Origin: Parasphingorhabdus cellanae
GTDB lineage: Bacteria > Pseudomonadota > Alphaproteobacteria > Sphingomonadales > Sphingomonadaceae
Direction: 5' to 3'
DNA: 64,000 bases
Assembly (NCBI RefSeq): GCF_017498565.1
Contig: NZ_CP071794.1
Location: forward strand, 1,612,001-1,676,000
The number at the start of each line of letters is the position of its first letter. Position 1 is the stretch's first letter. The notes beneath the pieces are model-generated. The model did not search any database, was not told where the DNA came from, and saw only the letters and a list, made by a program, of their open reading frames with translations. The translations under genes were made by a program, and so were the position numbers. This document shows positions 33,492-43,399 of this stretch, one piece after another.

Positions 33492-34385
33492 TCAAAGAGA
33501 TGGCGTATTGAAATAGTCAACATTGCGCATATTCGAGATCAGTCCCATCTCTCGGGGTGCCCAACCGGTAGTTTCTTGCGTCCATTCGCTCGATGCAGGA
33601 TTATCAAGCGCAGCAAACATCGCTAACCAACCAAAATGCGATTCAGCCTGATCATTTGGAATACGTTCACAGGGTACACCTAGGCCTTCACCGATGGCTT
33701 CCGCAATTGTGCGAAACGCAATTCCCGTTTCAGCGACAGCGTGATAGCGCGCATCATGACGGCCTTGCTCGACTGCATCGCAAAAAAGCCGTGCCGCATC
33801 GTCGCGGTGGACAGCCGGCCAGCGGTTTGAGCCATCACCGGGATAAGCGGAAACGCCGTGCTCCCTTGCAAGAGCTGTCAGGGCGGGTATGAAAGCGGTA
33901 TCGCCATCTCCGTGCACCGTTGGCGGAAGTCGAACGACGCCAGTCCTGACGCCATCGTCAGCATAGCTTAAAAACGCCTCTGATGAGCTTCGCGGGATCT
34001 GCTCCGAGGCCGCATTCTGCTCCGTAATCGGGCTGCCTGTCCTACCTACGATCGTGGCCGAAGCGGCTATCAGGGTCTTGTTGGCACCGACAAGCTTTCT
34101 GGCCAGCGCATTGAGCAGCTGACCGTCTTCCCGACAACTTGCCGTATAGCGAGAAAAGTCATGATTGAAAGCGGTATGGATGACCGCGTCCACCTCATCT
34201 ACCGCGGAAGTAACGCTTTCAGGATCGGTGATATCGCCGCGATGAACATCCAGTCCGGCATCGAGAAGCGCATCAGCTGAACTCGCACTGCGCGCCAGAC
34301 CGATAGGGTTATGCCGTCGATGGAGCAGCTCTTTGGCTATGGCTCCGCCGATGAACCCTGTTGCGCCGGTAACTAATATTCTCAT
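33492..34385 (-). CDS. NAD-dependent epimerase/dehydratase-type extended SDR
   Basis: About 297 residues from the ATG at 34385 (GGAG about 8 bases upstream). The nucleotide-binding motif is MRILVTGATGFIGGAIAKEL, followed by the typical DVHRGDITDPESV and AVIHTAFNHD. The usual catalytic YxxK is not obvious: the region reads AFLSYADDGVRTG, so it may be a non-catalytic or reductase-type member of the NmrA/epimerase group. It is the first gene of the SDR-cupin-Kelch operon and is divergent from an XRE regulator, an arrangement common for MmyB-type regulators that control a neighbouring SDR. Confidence 0.83.
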   Translation of the reverse strand: MRILVTGATGFIGGAIAKELLHRRHNPIGLARSASSADALLDAGLDVHRGDITDPESVTSAVDEVDAVIHTAFNHDFSRYTASCREDGQLLNALARKLVGANKTLIAASATIVGRTGSPITEQNAASEQIPRSSSEAFLSYADDGVRTGVVRLPPTVHGDGDTAFIPALTALAREHGVSAYPGDGSNRWPAVHRDDAARLFCDAVEQGRHDARYHAVAETGIAFRTIAEAIGEGLGVPCERIPNDQAESHFGWLAMFAALDNPASSEWTQETTGWAPREMGLISNMRNVDYFNTPSL

Positions 34386-34482
34386 TCGCCGTTCTCCATA
34401 TTGCAAATCAACGTATATTCATCCAATATTCTATCCAGTTAAAGATGAGACATTATACAGGTATAAATAATAATAGGGTCGA

Positions 34483-35319
34483 GTGACTTTGAACGAAACG
34501 AATCATCTTGGAGCTTTTCTGAAAGACCGGCGAACGCGGCTCGATCCTATGGCTTTCGGATTTTCGGGAAGAAGACGCACACCGGGCTTGAGACGCGAAG
34601 AAGTTGCGGGCCGGGCCAATATCAGCACCACCTGGTACACGTGGCTCGAACAAGGACGCGGTGGTCCGCCTTCACCGCGCGTTCTGGAGAGTCTTGCCGA
34701 TGCACTGATGCTCACCGAGGTGGAACGCGAGCATCTCTTTCTGGTCGGCATTGGAAAGCTGCCAAGAACCCGCTCTACTTCTAAAGATGCGATAACGCCA
34801 CGCATTCAGCGGTTTCTTGATGCGCTGACCTTTATTCCCGCAATCATTACGACGCCGCAATGGGATATCATTGCCTGGAATGATGCGGCTCGTGCCGCGC
34901 TGACCGACTATCCCGCACTTTCGAAAGCGGAGCGCAATGTATTGCGCAGGATGTTTCTCGACCCCAAAACGCGTGCCGCCCAGGAGGATTGGGAAAGCAT
35001 AGCGCGCTATTTGGTGGCGACGTTCCGCGCGGCAACAGCTCGCGCCGGGGAGGATTCCCTGGCGGCCAAATTAATCTCCGAACTGTCAGCAAAAAGTGCG
35101 GACTTTGCCGCCATGTGGTCTGATAATGACGTGCAGTCGACAGGAGAAGGAATCAAACGCCTCCAACACCCATCGGCGGGTGCCATAGCGTTCGAATTCT
35201 CGTCTTTTGCCGTAGATGGCCGACCGGATCTCAAACTCGTTACCTACAACCCGGCCACGGGAAAAGACGCAGAAAAGATGCAAAAACTTTATCGGCGCTT
35301 TAAAAGTGACAACTCATAA
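34483..35319 (+). CDS. XRE-type regulator with MmyB-like ligand-binding domain
   Basis: This 278-residue protein starts at a GTG with AGGG upstream. The N-terminal helix-turn-helix reads PGLRREEVAGRANISTTWYT and is followed by WLEQGRGGPPSPRVLESLAD, the signature of the MmyB-associated XRE group. The C-terminal domain (WDIIAWNDAARAALTDYPAL onwards) is the PAS-like MmyB ligand-binding domain, which binds fatty acids in characterised relatives. It is divergent from the SDR-cupin-Kelch operon across 97 bases and very probably controls it. Confidence 0.88.
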   Translation: MTLNETNHLGAFLKDRRTRLDPMAFGFSGRRRTPGLRREEVAGRANISTTWYTWLEQGRGGPPSPRVLESLADALMLTEVEREHLFLVGIGKLPRTRSTSKDAITPRIQRFLDALTFIPAIITTPQWDIIAWNDAARAALTDYPALSKAERNVLRRMFLDPKTRAAQEDWESIARYLVATFRAATARAGEDSLAAKLISELSAKSADFAAMWSDNDVQSTGEGIKRLQHPSAGAIAFEFSSFAVDGRPDLKLVTYNPATGKDAEKMQKLYRRFKSDNS

Positions 35320-35604
35320 TTACATCAATACACTGTTTAATATTACTTTGTTATCACGAACCAAGATTAAAATTTTACACTATTCCGTTCAATCTTTTTC
35401 CAGACTATGCGCATATGCGTTATTAGTGTCTGGCAGTCCACGAAGTTCGCGCAAGGATTGCACAAAAAAATCTGGCATTAAATCAATATCGGCAACGCCA
35501 GAAGGCGCATAATCGCTCAAGTCAGAGATACTTACCTTCCCCCAAATAGTGGTCCGATTTGAGGGTTAGAGATACGGCTGTTTATCTTGAGAAAGGAAAG
35601 ATGG

Positions 35605-35883
35605 ATGGCTCGTAAAAGATATACGCCAGAACAGATAATTGGGATGCTTCGGGAGGCCGAAGTTCGGCTTGCGACAGGAGAGAAGACGGGAGCGATATGC
35701 AGGGAGTTAGGCATATCGGAGCAGAGCTACTACCGTTGGCGCCGTGAATATGGCGGTCTGAAGGTGAGTCAGGCACGTCGTCTGAAGGAACTGGAGAAAG
35801 AGAACCAGCGGCTACGCAAGGCGGTTTCCAATCTGACGCTGGATGCGCTGATTTTGAAGGAAGCGGTTGAGGGAAAGTACTGA
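35605..35883 (+). CDS. IS3-family transposase OrfA (helix-turn-helix subunit)
   Basis: About 92 residues from the ATG at 35605, which follows a GAAAGGAAAG ribosome site. RYTPEQIIGMLREAEV and GAICRELGISEQSYYRWRREY form the DNA-binding helix-turn-helix, and the C terminus is a leucine-zipper-like helix (LKELEKENQRLRKAVSNLTL). OrfA ends just where the orfB frame begins, so a frameshift would normally produce the fused transposase. The subunit itself looks intact, but it has no active partner here. Confidence 0.85.
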   Translation: MARKRYTPEQIIGMLREAEVRLATGEKTGAICRELGISEQSYYRWRREYGGLKVSQARRLKELEKENQRLRKAVSNLTLDALILKEAVEGKY

Positions 35884-36771
35884 GCCCTTCCCGTCGCAAA
35901 GACGCCGTGAACCATGTACAGGCGGCGCTCGATTGTTCCGAGCGCCGTGCTTGCCGGGTGGTTGGTCAACATCGTTCTACCCAGCGAAAGCCGAAGATCG
36001 AACCAACCGATGAGAGGCCGCTGACGGCCGAGATCATCCGGCTGGCACAGCAATATCGTCGCTATGGCTATCGCCGGATCACTGCGTAACAGCGGCTGGC
36101 AGGTCAATGCGAAGCGGGTGGAGCGGATATGGCGGCGCGAGGGGCTGAAAGTATCAAAGAAACAACCAAAGCGCGGGCGATTGTGGTTTAACGACGGCTC
36201 CTGCGTCAGGCTCAGACTACAGTATAAGGGTGATGTCTGGAGTTATGACTTTGTCATGGATCGGACTCATGACGGCAAGGCGTTCCGCATGCTCACCGTC
36301 ATCGATGAATATAGCCGGGAGTCTCTGGCAATACATGTTCAGCGCAAATTGAGCAGTGATGATGTGCTGGCTGTTCTCCCCGAGTTGTTCACCCGGCACG
36401 AGCCGCCCGTCCATATCCGCAGTGACCATGGCGCGGAGTTTACTGCACACGCCGTATGAGACTGGCTGGGCCGGATCGGTGTCAAAACGCTCTACATCGA
36501 ACCCGGATCACCATGGGAGAATGGCTATAATGAGAGCTTCAATGGCAAACTCCGCGACGAACTGCTCAACGCAGAAATCTTCTACTCACTGAAGGAGGCG
36601 ACTATCCTCATCGAGCGCTGGAGGCAGCATTACAATACCATCAGACCGCATAGTTCGTTGGGCTATAAACCACCAGCACCAACAACAATCTCGCCTTATC
36701 CACCTGAACTGCCCTACGCTACGCTCCGGGCAGTCCAGGTGGACGGCTTTAACCGCCGTGCTCTAACTTAA
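35880..36771 (+). pseudogene. IS3-family transposase OrfB, broken by a small deletion and a nonsense codon
   Basis: The frame begins SPSRRKDAVNHVQ and runs to YGYRRITA, where a stop follows. The homologous sequence resumes in another frame as LRNSGWQVNAKRVERIWR, so a few bases near 36080 have been lost. The catalytic core then reads YDFVMDRTHDGKAF (first Asp), IRSDHGAEFTAHAV (second Asp) and, after an in-frame TGA at 36457-36459, [19 protein letters not shown] (Glu). The TGA stands where CGA would restore the usual Arg. The DDE residues are present but no full protein can be made. Confidence 0.82.
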
Positions 36772-36800
36772 TAACTGGACCACCTCATGGGGGCAGGTCA

Positions 36801-37095
36801 TCCAAATTGGCGGATCATCATGCAAACAAAAGGTTCCGGTTCAGAACCTAAATTGACACATGAGCATCGACCATATCGAAAACTCTCAAAGCTTCCGTTG
36901 AAGAAGCCTCGGATGGTTCAAAGTTAAACAATGATTGTAGCGTCCGAAAGGCTTGACCGGTCTATTATTAAGATCGCGAGTCACTAACCGTTTTGACCGG
37001 CGATGAGTTGGTTTACAGGCGCACGACCACACTGGAAGAAACCTTAAGCGGATGGCGGATTCGAAAGAACCTGTGAGTGTTATATATGAACGACT
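36801..37095. other. Spacer between the IS element and the AraC-type regulator gene
   Basis: This 295-bp stretch has no supportable gene. It contains a short inverted repeat (AGGTTC-N7-GAACCT near 36829) of unknown meaning. It is downstream of the minus-strand regulator gene. Confidence 0.35.
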
Positions 37096-38850
37096 TTAAC
37101 TTACGGCTTTTATTGACCTAAAGGCTTCGCTAGGTGTCTCATTAAACTCTTTGCTATAAGATTTCGTAAAGTGGCTGACACTTGAAAACCCCGATGCGTT
37201 GGCAATTTCGGTGACCGTATTATATTGCCGGAGCAGGATAAGGTCACGCGCATAGCTTAAACGTATGGACCGAATGAAAGCGGCGGGTGCAAGCGGCTGT
37301 AAGGCCTGCAACCGACGACCAAGAGTTTTCTCCGTGACTCCCAGCTTCTGAGCCAATGCTCTCGCTCCAAAACCCTTCTGCGGAATAGAATCGATCACGC
37401 ATTTGGTGGCTCGGTCCAAAAAACTTTGTTCTGCCGGGCAAGGAATTGACCGTTCAGGATTATCTGCCAAGAGAGCGTTTAATGTCTCAATCCGCAATCC
37501 TGTTATCTTTTGCTCATCCCTATGCGCCAGCTCGGACATCCGGATTTCACTCTGTAACCGGATCGCTGCTGCAATTGCATCCTTTCGCTGGCTCTGCATC
37601 GTATTCATCATGATGGAAATCGCTACCATCATGAAGAGGCCTTCCCCCAAAATTGCAAAAGCATAGCTCAAAGTCAAAGGGTGCATCAAAATGAGCTGCG
37701 AAGCAGAATCTGTCTCTCTTGGTTGGAACGGGAAGAAAAAGCAGTAGTTTATGAAAGACAGGCCTACAAACAGACAGAATAGTGACGCACATACCGGTAT
37801 CGCCTGCCTCAGGCCTTTTCTGATTTTCTGAATCGAGACCAGCAGCAATATGAGCGGGCTGATAAAGAAAAACAGGGTCAAAGGTGTTGCAACACCCTTT
37901 GAATCGACAATAGCAAGCGCAATCACCATCACTCCGATGACGGTGAGCAGCGTAAAAATATGTGAACGCGATTGCTGCCCAAGATGGTTGCCGGTCTCGT
38001 TGGTCGTTAGCAAGATCCGACAATATTGAATATTAGCCAATACGGCAATGCCGGAAAATAGTTCGGTAAGCGGTTCAAACTGTTTCAATGGTATTGAGAC
38101 ATCGAACAATAATGCTGGCCAACCATGATAGAGCAGCGCAAAAATAAAAAGGCTACCAATATAAATCGTATAATATTGATAAAAGCGCGCTTCGATATGC
38201 CGGAACAGAATCAAGCTCGACAAGATCATGAGCAGGCTGAAACCCAGCAGAAGTGCAGACATGATCGTGAAAAGTTCGGTCCAGTCGGGCAAAAGCTCCG
38301 CGGATATGATAATAGGTACGATATTGGGGGCGTAAGCGCCCGACACCCGCATATAGAATAACTTTGTATCACCAGCCTTAATCTTGAACGAAACCGCTGT
38401 TATGAGACCATTTTCGTGATCTACGGTGCCGCGACCGCCGTTCGATACTGCAGTGATACCATCCGCACGATGCTCAAACAAAGTGACATCATCAAAAATG
38501 CCTTCCATAAAAGCGACAGACGCTGTTTGTGTATCATTGCGATCGTTTTTTACTTCGAATCGCAGCCACAGAGCCCCACCCCTTTCGGGCGCTTTGAATA
38601 TTTTTGAGCAAGCAGATGATACGAATTCCTGGGAGGCAATTTGATCTGCGCCGAGAGCAACTCCTGCATTTAGGAAATAGTCAGCTTGAAGCGGTACCGC
38701 TTGTTCCAGATAACCCTTTGAGAATATATTGATCGGACTCTTAAGGGCGACTGCATCAGCACAGGAGTCTTTGACCGCGAGAGCGTTGGCCGGTGAAATT
38801 AGGCCAAATATCACAGCTGCCAGCAGTAAAAACGCACCCGATCGGATCAC
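37096..38850 (-). CDS. Membrane-bound AraC-family regulator with 7TMR-DISM sensor
   Basis: This 584-residue protein starts at a GTG. After a signal peptide, an extracytoplasmic domain of about 150 residues (ALWLRFEVKNDRNDTQTASV region) resembles the 7TMR-DISM extracellular domain. Seven hydrophobic segments follow between about residues 180 and 410, then a short helical linker and a C-terminal AraC helix-turn-helix domain (FGARALAQKLGVTEKTLGRR through EIANASGFSSVSHFTKSYSK). It thus senses an outside ligand and binds DNA from the membrane in one polypeptide. Two direct repeats 21 bp apart lie 90-118 bases upstream, suggesting autoregulation. The neighbouring broken adhesin may have been a target. 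Confidence 0.83.
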   Translation of the reverse strand: MIRSGAFLLLAAVIFGLISPANALAVKDSCADAVALKSPINIFSKGYLEQAVPLQADYFLNAGVALGADQIASQEFVSSACSKIFKAPERGGALWLRFEVKNDRNDTQTASVAFMEGIFDDVTLFEHRADGITAVSNGGRGTVDHENGLITAVSFKIKAGDTKLFYMRVSGAYAPNIVPIIISAELLPDWTELFTIMSALLLGFSLLMILSSLILFRHIEARFYQYYTIYIGSLFIFALLYHGWPALLFDVSIPLKQFEPLTELFSGIAVLANIQYCRILLTTNETGNHLGQQSRSHIFTLLTVIGVMVIALAIVDSKGVATPLTLFFFISPLILLLVSIQKIRKGLRQAIPVCASLFCLFVGLSFINYCFFFPFQPRETDSASQLILMHPLTLSYAFAILGEGLFMMVAISIMMNTMQSQRKDAIAAAIRLQSEIRMSELAHRDEQKITGLRIETLNALLADNPERSIPCPAEQSFLDRATKCVIDSIPQKGFGARALAQKLGVTEKTLGRRLQALQPLAPAAFIRSIRLSYARDLILLRQYNTVTEIANASGFSSVSHFTKSYSKEFNETPSEAFRSIKAVS

Positions 38851-39371
38851 GACAATGATAGCCTTACTTGGAAAACGGTCAAACTTAAAAACTTTGTCGC
38901 TATGCTCAAGAACTGACTTTTCGTAACGGTTTTGTAGATTTCGGACAAAATTGAGCGCTTATCGGACAATTTCGCAGTCGCCTCTTAAACAGCGTGTTAC
39001 GTTAAGTTACGCTATTCCAAATTTAGACCGAACATTCAACAGCCGATATCATCGCTTGAGGGCATAGCGGCGCTGATATTTACGTTGATATCCGTTCAGT
39101 TCATTCGTCGCCGATCAAGCCCATTAGCGCTTGGTGCGGACCAGCTGATGGGGGGGATACAGGCAATGAGATGAAATGTGAAAGCCCGTTTTTTCGTGGG
39201 CACTGTATCCGAGGACTCGATGATATGCCCTGCCCCTATCAGCTGCGTGTCAAAAAAGCCGCTGCCCCTGCCCTATCGAAACGTTCAAAACCCGATATCT
39301 GACTTTACCCCTTGATCGCCAACCGCAGGCCCGGATTTTGATGACCGCGTTTCATATCGAAGGAATAAATA
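38851..39371. other. Divergent promoter region of the AraC-type regulator and the adhesin
   Basis: No gene is supported in these 521 bases. The left part holds the 21-bp-spaced TCGGACAA repeats. Near 39180 GCCC and GGGC flank a T-rich loop. The adhesin start at 39372 has AAGGAAT about 6 bases upstream. Confidence 0.5.
38940..38968. promoter_or_regulatory. Two direct repeats TCGGACAA, 21 bp apart (AraC-type operator)
   Basis: TCGGACAA occurs at 38940-38947 and 38961-38968, a period of 21 bp or two helical turns, as usual for the tandem half-sites of AraC-family activators. The site lies about 90 bases before the start of the regulator gene. Its complement contains TGTCCGA, a string that also appears in the sigma factor and TBDR-3 promoters. 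Confidence 0.5.
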
Positions 39372-42256
39372 ATGCCTCGTCCATTCAATGCCATTTGTTA
39401 CAGCCTTTTCTTCAGCATAAGTATAGCGGCCCTTGTCGTCGCCAGTCCAGCATGGGCGGAAACATGTTTACTCGACCGGGACAATAATGGTGAAGTTGAT
39501 CCCGGAACAGATAATGATGGCGGCGCTAATACGGATGGCAATGATAATAAACTTGCCTGTGGCGTCAATGCGACGGCCGCGGGAAACGCCAGTACTGCCG
39601 TAGGATCAAATAGCCGGGCAACGACCAGCAACAGTACTGCCTCTGGTGCCTTTAGCAATGCGACTGGCAATGCCAGCACGGCAACCGGATCCTTGGCAAC
39701 GGCGAACGCCAACAACAGCACCGCGACGGGATCTTTTAGCAGGGCGACCGGCGGGAACAGCACCGTGACGGGATCGGTCAGTTCCGCAACCGGTGGCAAC
39801 AGCACAGCCACCGGCAGCTACACCACCGCAAGTGGTGAAAGCAGCACGGCCACCGGTCATCTCAGTGAAGCCACCGGTGACAACAGCACAGCCACCGGCA
39901 AGGCCAGCAAGGCCACAGCTTTTGCCAGCACGGCCAACGGTGTCGACAGCCAGGCCACAGGTTTCGGCAGCACGGCCATGGGTTTTGAAAGCGGCGCCAT
40001 CGCTTCGGATACCACGGCAATTGGCGGACGCGCCCGCGCAACTGCCTTCAGAGGCACGGCAGTCGGTGTGGTCAGCGAAGCGACCGGCGAGGCTGCCACG
40101 GCCGTGGGCGTGGCAAGCCGGGCCAATAACGGAGCCAGCACCGCCATCGGTGCTTTCAGCTTGGCAACCGGTTTTGGTGGCACAGCCATGGGTTTTGAAA
40201 GCAACGCCACCGCTGCGGATACTACCGCGATTGGCGGACGCGCCAACGCCACCAATTTCAGGAGCACAGCAGTGGGCGTTGTCAGCGAGGCAAACGGTGA
40301 GGCCGGCACCGCCGTCGGCGTGGCCAGCAAAGCAAACGGGATCAGCAGCACGGCGATGGGCGTTTTCGCGCAAGCCACTGGCGACAATAGCCTTGCAATC
40401 GGGGCCGATGCTGACGGTAGTGGCACCGGTGCGACGGCATCGAACAGCGGTGCGGTGGCGCTTGGTAATGATGCGCTGGCATCGGCCAGCAATGCCGTCG
40501 CGCTGGGCACCGCATCGGTGGCTGATCGGCAGAACACAGTTTCCGTCGGGACTGCTGGTGCGCAGCGACAGATTGTCAATGTCGCGGCAGGCACGCAAAA
40601 TACCGATGCCGCCAATGTCGGTCAGGTGAATATCGTCGCAGCCGCTGCCACTGCTGCGCAGAATAGTGCCAATAACGCACAAAACTCAGCCGATCAGGCT
40701 GCAATCGATGCTGCCAGCGCGCAAACCACTGCCGATACTGCGCGCACCGAAGCGGCCGCTGCCCAAAATACAGCAAACAAGGGCGTGTCTGATGCGGCTG
40801 CGGCGAAGAATAGCGCCGACACTGCGCGGACCGAAGCAGCAGCTGCTCAGAACTCTGCGGACAATGCCCAGCAAACCGCAGACCAAGCTGTCTCCAATGC
40901 TGCCAGAGCCCAAAGCTCAGCAGATAGCGCCCAAACCGCCGCGGATAACGCACAGAATACCGCCAATACGGCTCGTACAGAGGCAGCGGCAGCACAAACC
41001 ACCGCCCATACCGCCCGCAGCGAAGCCGCCGCAGCCCAAGCCCGAGCGGACGAGGCTCTTACCAATGCGGCTTCTGCGCAGTCCACGGCGGATATGGCGC
41101 GAACCGAGGCAGCGGAAGCAAAGGCGGCGGCAAAACAGGCGGGATCGGGGGCTGTCGCGGCACAACAAAAAGCGGAAGTGGCAGAAGCCAAGGCCGATAA
41201 AGCCCAGACAACCGCTGATGCTGCTCGGTCTGAAGCTGCGGCCGCGCAGGGCGATGCGATACAAGCGATGGCCAAGGCAGATACCGCGCAGATTACCGCC
41301 GATACCGCCCGAGCCGAGGCTGCAAAAGCCCAGGCGGACGCCATCCAGGGGCTTGCGGCGGCGAACACGGCACAGGCCACAGCTGATGCCAACAGCAAGG
41401 AACTGGCCTATTTCGACAGCAACAGCAGCGGGCCAAGCGCAAAGGCCAGCGGCAAAATGCCATCGCGATGGGCACAGGCAGCGAAGCCAGCGGGGAAGAA
41501 TCCGTCGCCATCGGCGCAGGTGCAAAAGCCATCAATGGTAAAGCTGTTTCGATCGGTGCAGGTAATGTCGCCTCTGGCAACGGAGCGGTTGCCATTGGTG
41601 ATCCCAATTTTGCTACTGGCGCCGGGGCTGTCGCACTGGGCGCGGATAACCGGGCCACCGGCACGGGTGCTGTAGCGATCGGTAATCTCAACATCGCCAA
41701 TGGTGATGGTGCGGTTGCATTGGGAAATGGTTCTGCTGCCAATGGTAATGGTGCAGTGGCCATTGGACCAAATGCGGTTGCGGATCATGATAATCTGATC
41801 GCTCTGGGTGGGGAAGCGGCGACGGTCAAAATCGCCGGTATTACCTCATCAGCCAGTCAGGCCGCACAACAAGGCCCGTTAAGTTTGATCACCACCGATG
41901 CCCAAGGCAATCTGGGCGCAATGAATATTGATGTTCGGGGGCTGCTGAGCGTCGGAAACCGCATAATGGCATTGGAAGGGCAAGTGACAAAGCTTTTTGA
42001 TCTTGCAAAGATTGAACGACGCGAAACCAACCGGGGTATAGTTGCTGCGATCGCACTGACCACGGCACCGTTTCCCTCGGCGCCCGGCAAGACCAGCTAC
42101 ACCGCCAACGGAGCCGCCTAACGCGGGGAAGTCGGTTTCAGTTTTTCGGTCGCACATCGGCTTGATACCGACAATCCCTTCGCGCTAACTGGCGGCGTAT
42201 CATTTGCGGGCGGAAAAAACACCGCAGCCAAAGTGGGCATCGCCGGAGAATTTTAA
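39372..42256 (+). pseudogene. Trimeric autotransporter adhesin (YadA family), frameshifted and with a nonsense codon in the anchor
   Basis: The intact protein would have about 960 residues. A signal peptide ends AWAETC and is followed by an Asp/Asn-rich stretch (DRDNNGEVDPGTDNDGG). A YadA-like head of 14-residue repeats (STATGS, STAMGF, TTAIGG types) follows to about residue 390. A neck with NVAAGTQNTDAANVGQVN leads to an Ala-rich coiled-coil stalk of about 240 residues, a second short head (NAIAMGTGSEASGEESVAIG) and a C-terminal anchor. The frame shifts at about 41451-41457; one extra C would turn SGK into SGQN and restore it. In the anchor, TAA at 42119-42121 follows ANGAA and precedes RGEVGFSFSV, where Tyr is expected. 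The product cannot be displayed unless these are errors. Confidence 0.8.
39960..40379 (+). repeat. Tandem 210-bp duplication in the adhesin head
   Basis: Two consecutive 210-bp units (39960-40169 and 40170-40379) each encode 70 residues, five 14-residue head repeats. Both contain GF-x-x-TAMGFES, DTTAIGGRA and TAVGVVSEA in the same positions. The units have diverged at many third positions, so the duplication is not recent. Confidence 0.75.
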
Positions 42257-43330
42257 CCTCGAGAGATCAGCACCTTCATGTCTTTGTTCATGGTTTGGAT
42301 AACGTTCGTGTTGATGATGTGGAGAACGGCGTTCATTGAGAGCTTATGAGGACTAAGAGTTGGATGATGACGCCCGTTATCCAATAGGAATGTCTCCTAT
42401 CTTACAATGAAGGAAGAGCCGTTGTTTAGGGTATGCCGAGTGGATCCTTATCGAAGCACTGGTGCAGATCATATCAGCCGTAAAAGTTAGACCAGGCAAT
42501 GGCCCAGTCTGTCCAACTTTTGTTTGACTGATAGGTGGGAGCGTTCGACCAGTTGACAATCTCCAGTTTCTCCGTGGCGGGATATCTCATTCCTCTGACC
42601 ATCCATCCGTAAATATATTCTTTTGAACAACCAGTTCTCAGGTGGGATTATGCTACAACTTCTTTCAACTCACATCCGTCGCGGCAGCGTTGGGCACTGA
42701 ACAGTTTGCTCAGTTCCTTACTAAACTGGTGAACCAAATAAAGATTGCGCGTGAATTATTCCTCTGGAAACCTAATAGAACAATGCGCTGTACATCACAA
42801 AAATTTTTGGACTTACAATCGTTTGGCGGCTTGTTCTGTTGTATGCTCTTTAAAGAGAACATGCGTATGACTTCCAAAAAATACCGCCAAACCAATCCCC
42901 CATTTGCTTGGGGTATTCTAGTTTCAAATCATGTCGAGCGATGCTTTCCAAGACCGATTTTCTTGGCCAAGCCGCTACAGGGATCGAAAATTTATAATCT
43001 AACTTACCCGCTCCCCGCCTCAAGAGTTGGCGGTACTGTCCATAAAATCATACAATCGCCGAAGGGATTGACCTCGGCGCAATTGGGAAGTCTTGCCGTT
43101 TGGAGCTTCTGATGTCGCAGGGCTAAATGACTGACCAGCTGCCATCGAAACAGTGATTTCTTGATTCGTAATCGATTGGTTTTAGATAGAAGTCGACCTC
43201 AGCTTTTTTGTGTCAATAGTAGACTCGGGGGTGCTTGGCAGTGAGTTTGTATTCCTATTTGATTGCTTGTTGATGGAAAATAGACTTGTACCGAAATCGA
43301 CTGTGGAAGTCGGAGCTGAATAGAAATTAC
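42257..43330. other. Spacer between the adhesin remnant and the sigma factor operon, with an IS scrap
   Basis: Apart from the transposase remnant at 42430-42590, I see no supportable gene here. A 156-codon frame (42642-43112) has no ribosome site, repeats no known motif and has an unlikely composition. The sequence is AT-rich and looks eroded. Confidence 0.4.
42430..42590 (-). pseudogene. Remnant of an IS3-type transposase N terminus
   Basis: Read on the minus strand from an ATG at 42590, MRYPATEKLEIV matches the conserved start of a common IS3-group helix-turn-helix (MRYPASEKLEII). After one shift in frame the homology continues as LVERSHLSVKQKLDRLG and then YDLHQCFDKDPLG, again with a shift. 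Only this N-terminal piece can be recognised. It is a different IS3 lineage from the element at 35532. Confidence 0.6.
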
Positions 43331-43355
43331 TGTCCGATTGGCTGTCCGGTGCGTC
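43331..43355 (+). promoter_or_regulatory. Candidate ECF promoter of the sigma factor operon (TGTCC-N16-CGTC)
   Basis: TGTCC at 43331-43335 and CGTC at 43352-43355 are separated by 16 bases. The same elements, the same spacing and nearly the same spacer (GATTG, GCTGTC) occur before TBDR-3 at 44970-44994. The TGTCC/CGTC pair with this spacing has the form of an ECF sigma promoter, and CGTC is a common -10 of such sigmas. Confidence 0.6.
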
Positions 43356-43399
43356 TAACACTGATATGATTGATTTATCAGGCAAGAGGTTTCGACCAG

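Larger units (their letters stand above)
35532..36800 (+). mobile_element. IS3-family insertion sequence, inactivated
   Basis: The ends are recognisable: the left terminus reads TTACCTTCCCCCA and the right terminus, on the minus strand, TGACCTGCCCCCA, differing at two positions. GTGGTCC follows in both. The element is 1269 bp, the normal size for IS3 relatives, and contains an intact orfA and a broken orfB. No flanking target duplication is obvious, so it is either old or was altered after insertion. Confidence 0.8.

Noticed and set aside
39600-41400. CRISPR-like regular repeats
   Set aside because: The periodicity is 42 bp within a coding frame and encodes YadA head repeats; there are no spacers.
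39398-41763. Several long open frames antisense or out of frame to the adhesin gene
   Set aside because: They result from the repetitive, Ala/Gly/Ser-rich coding sequence and have no starts or motifs of their own.
42642-43112. 156-codon frame before the sigma factor operon
   Set aside because: No ribosome site, no recognisable content, and composition like non-coding AT-rich DNA.
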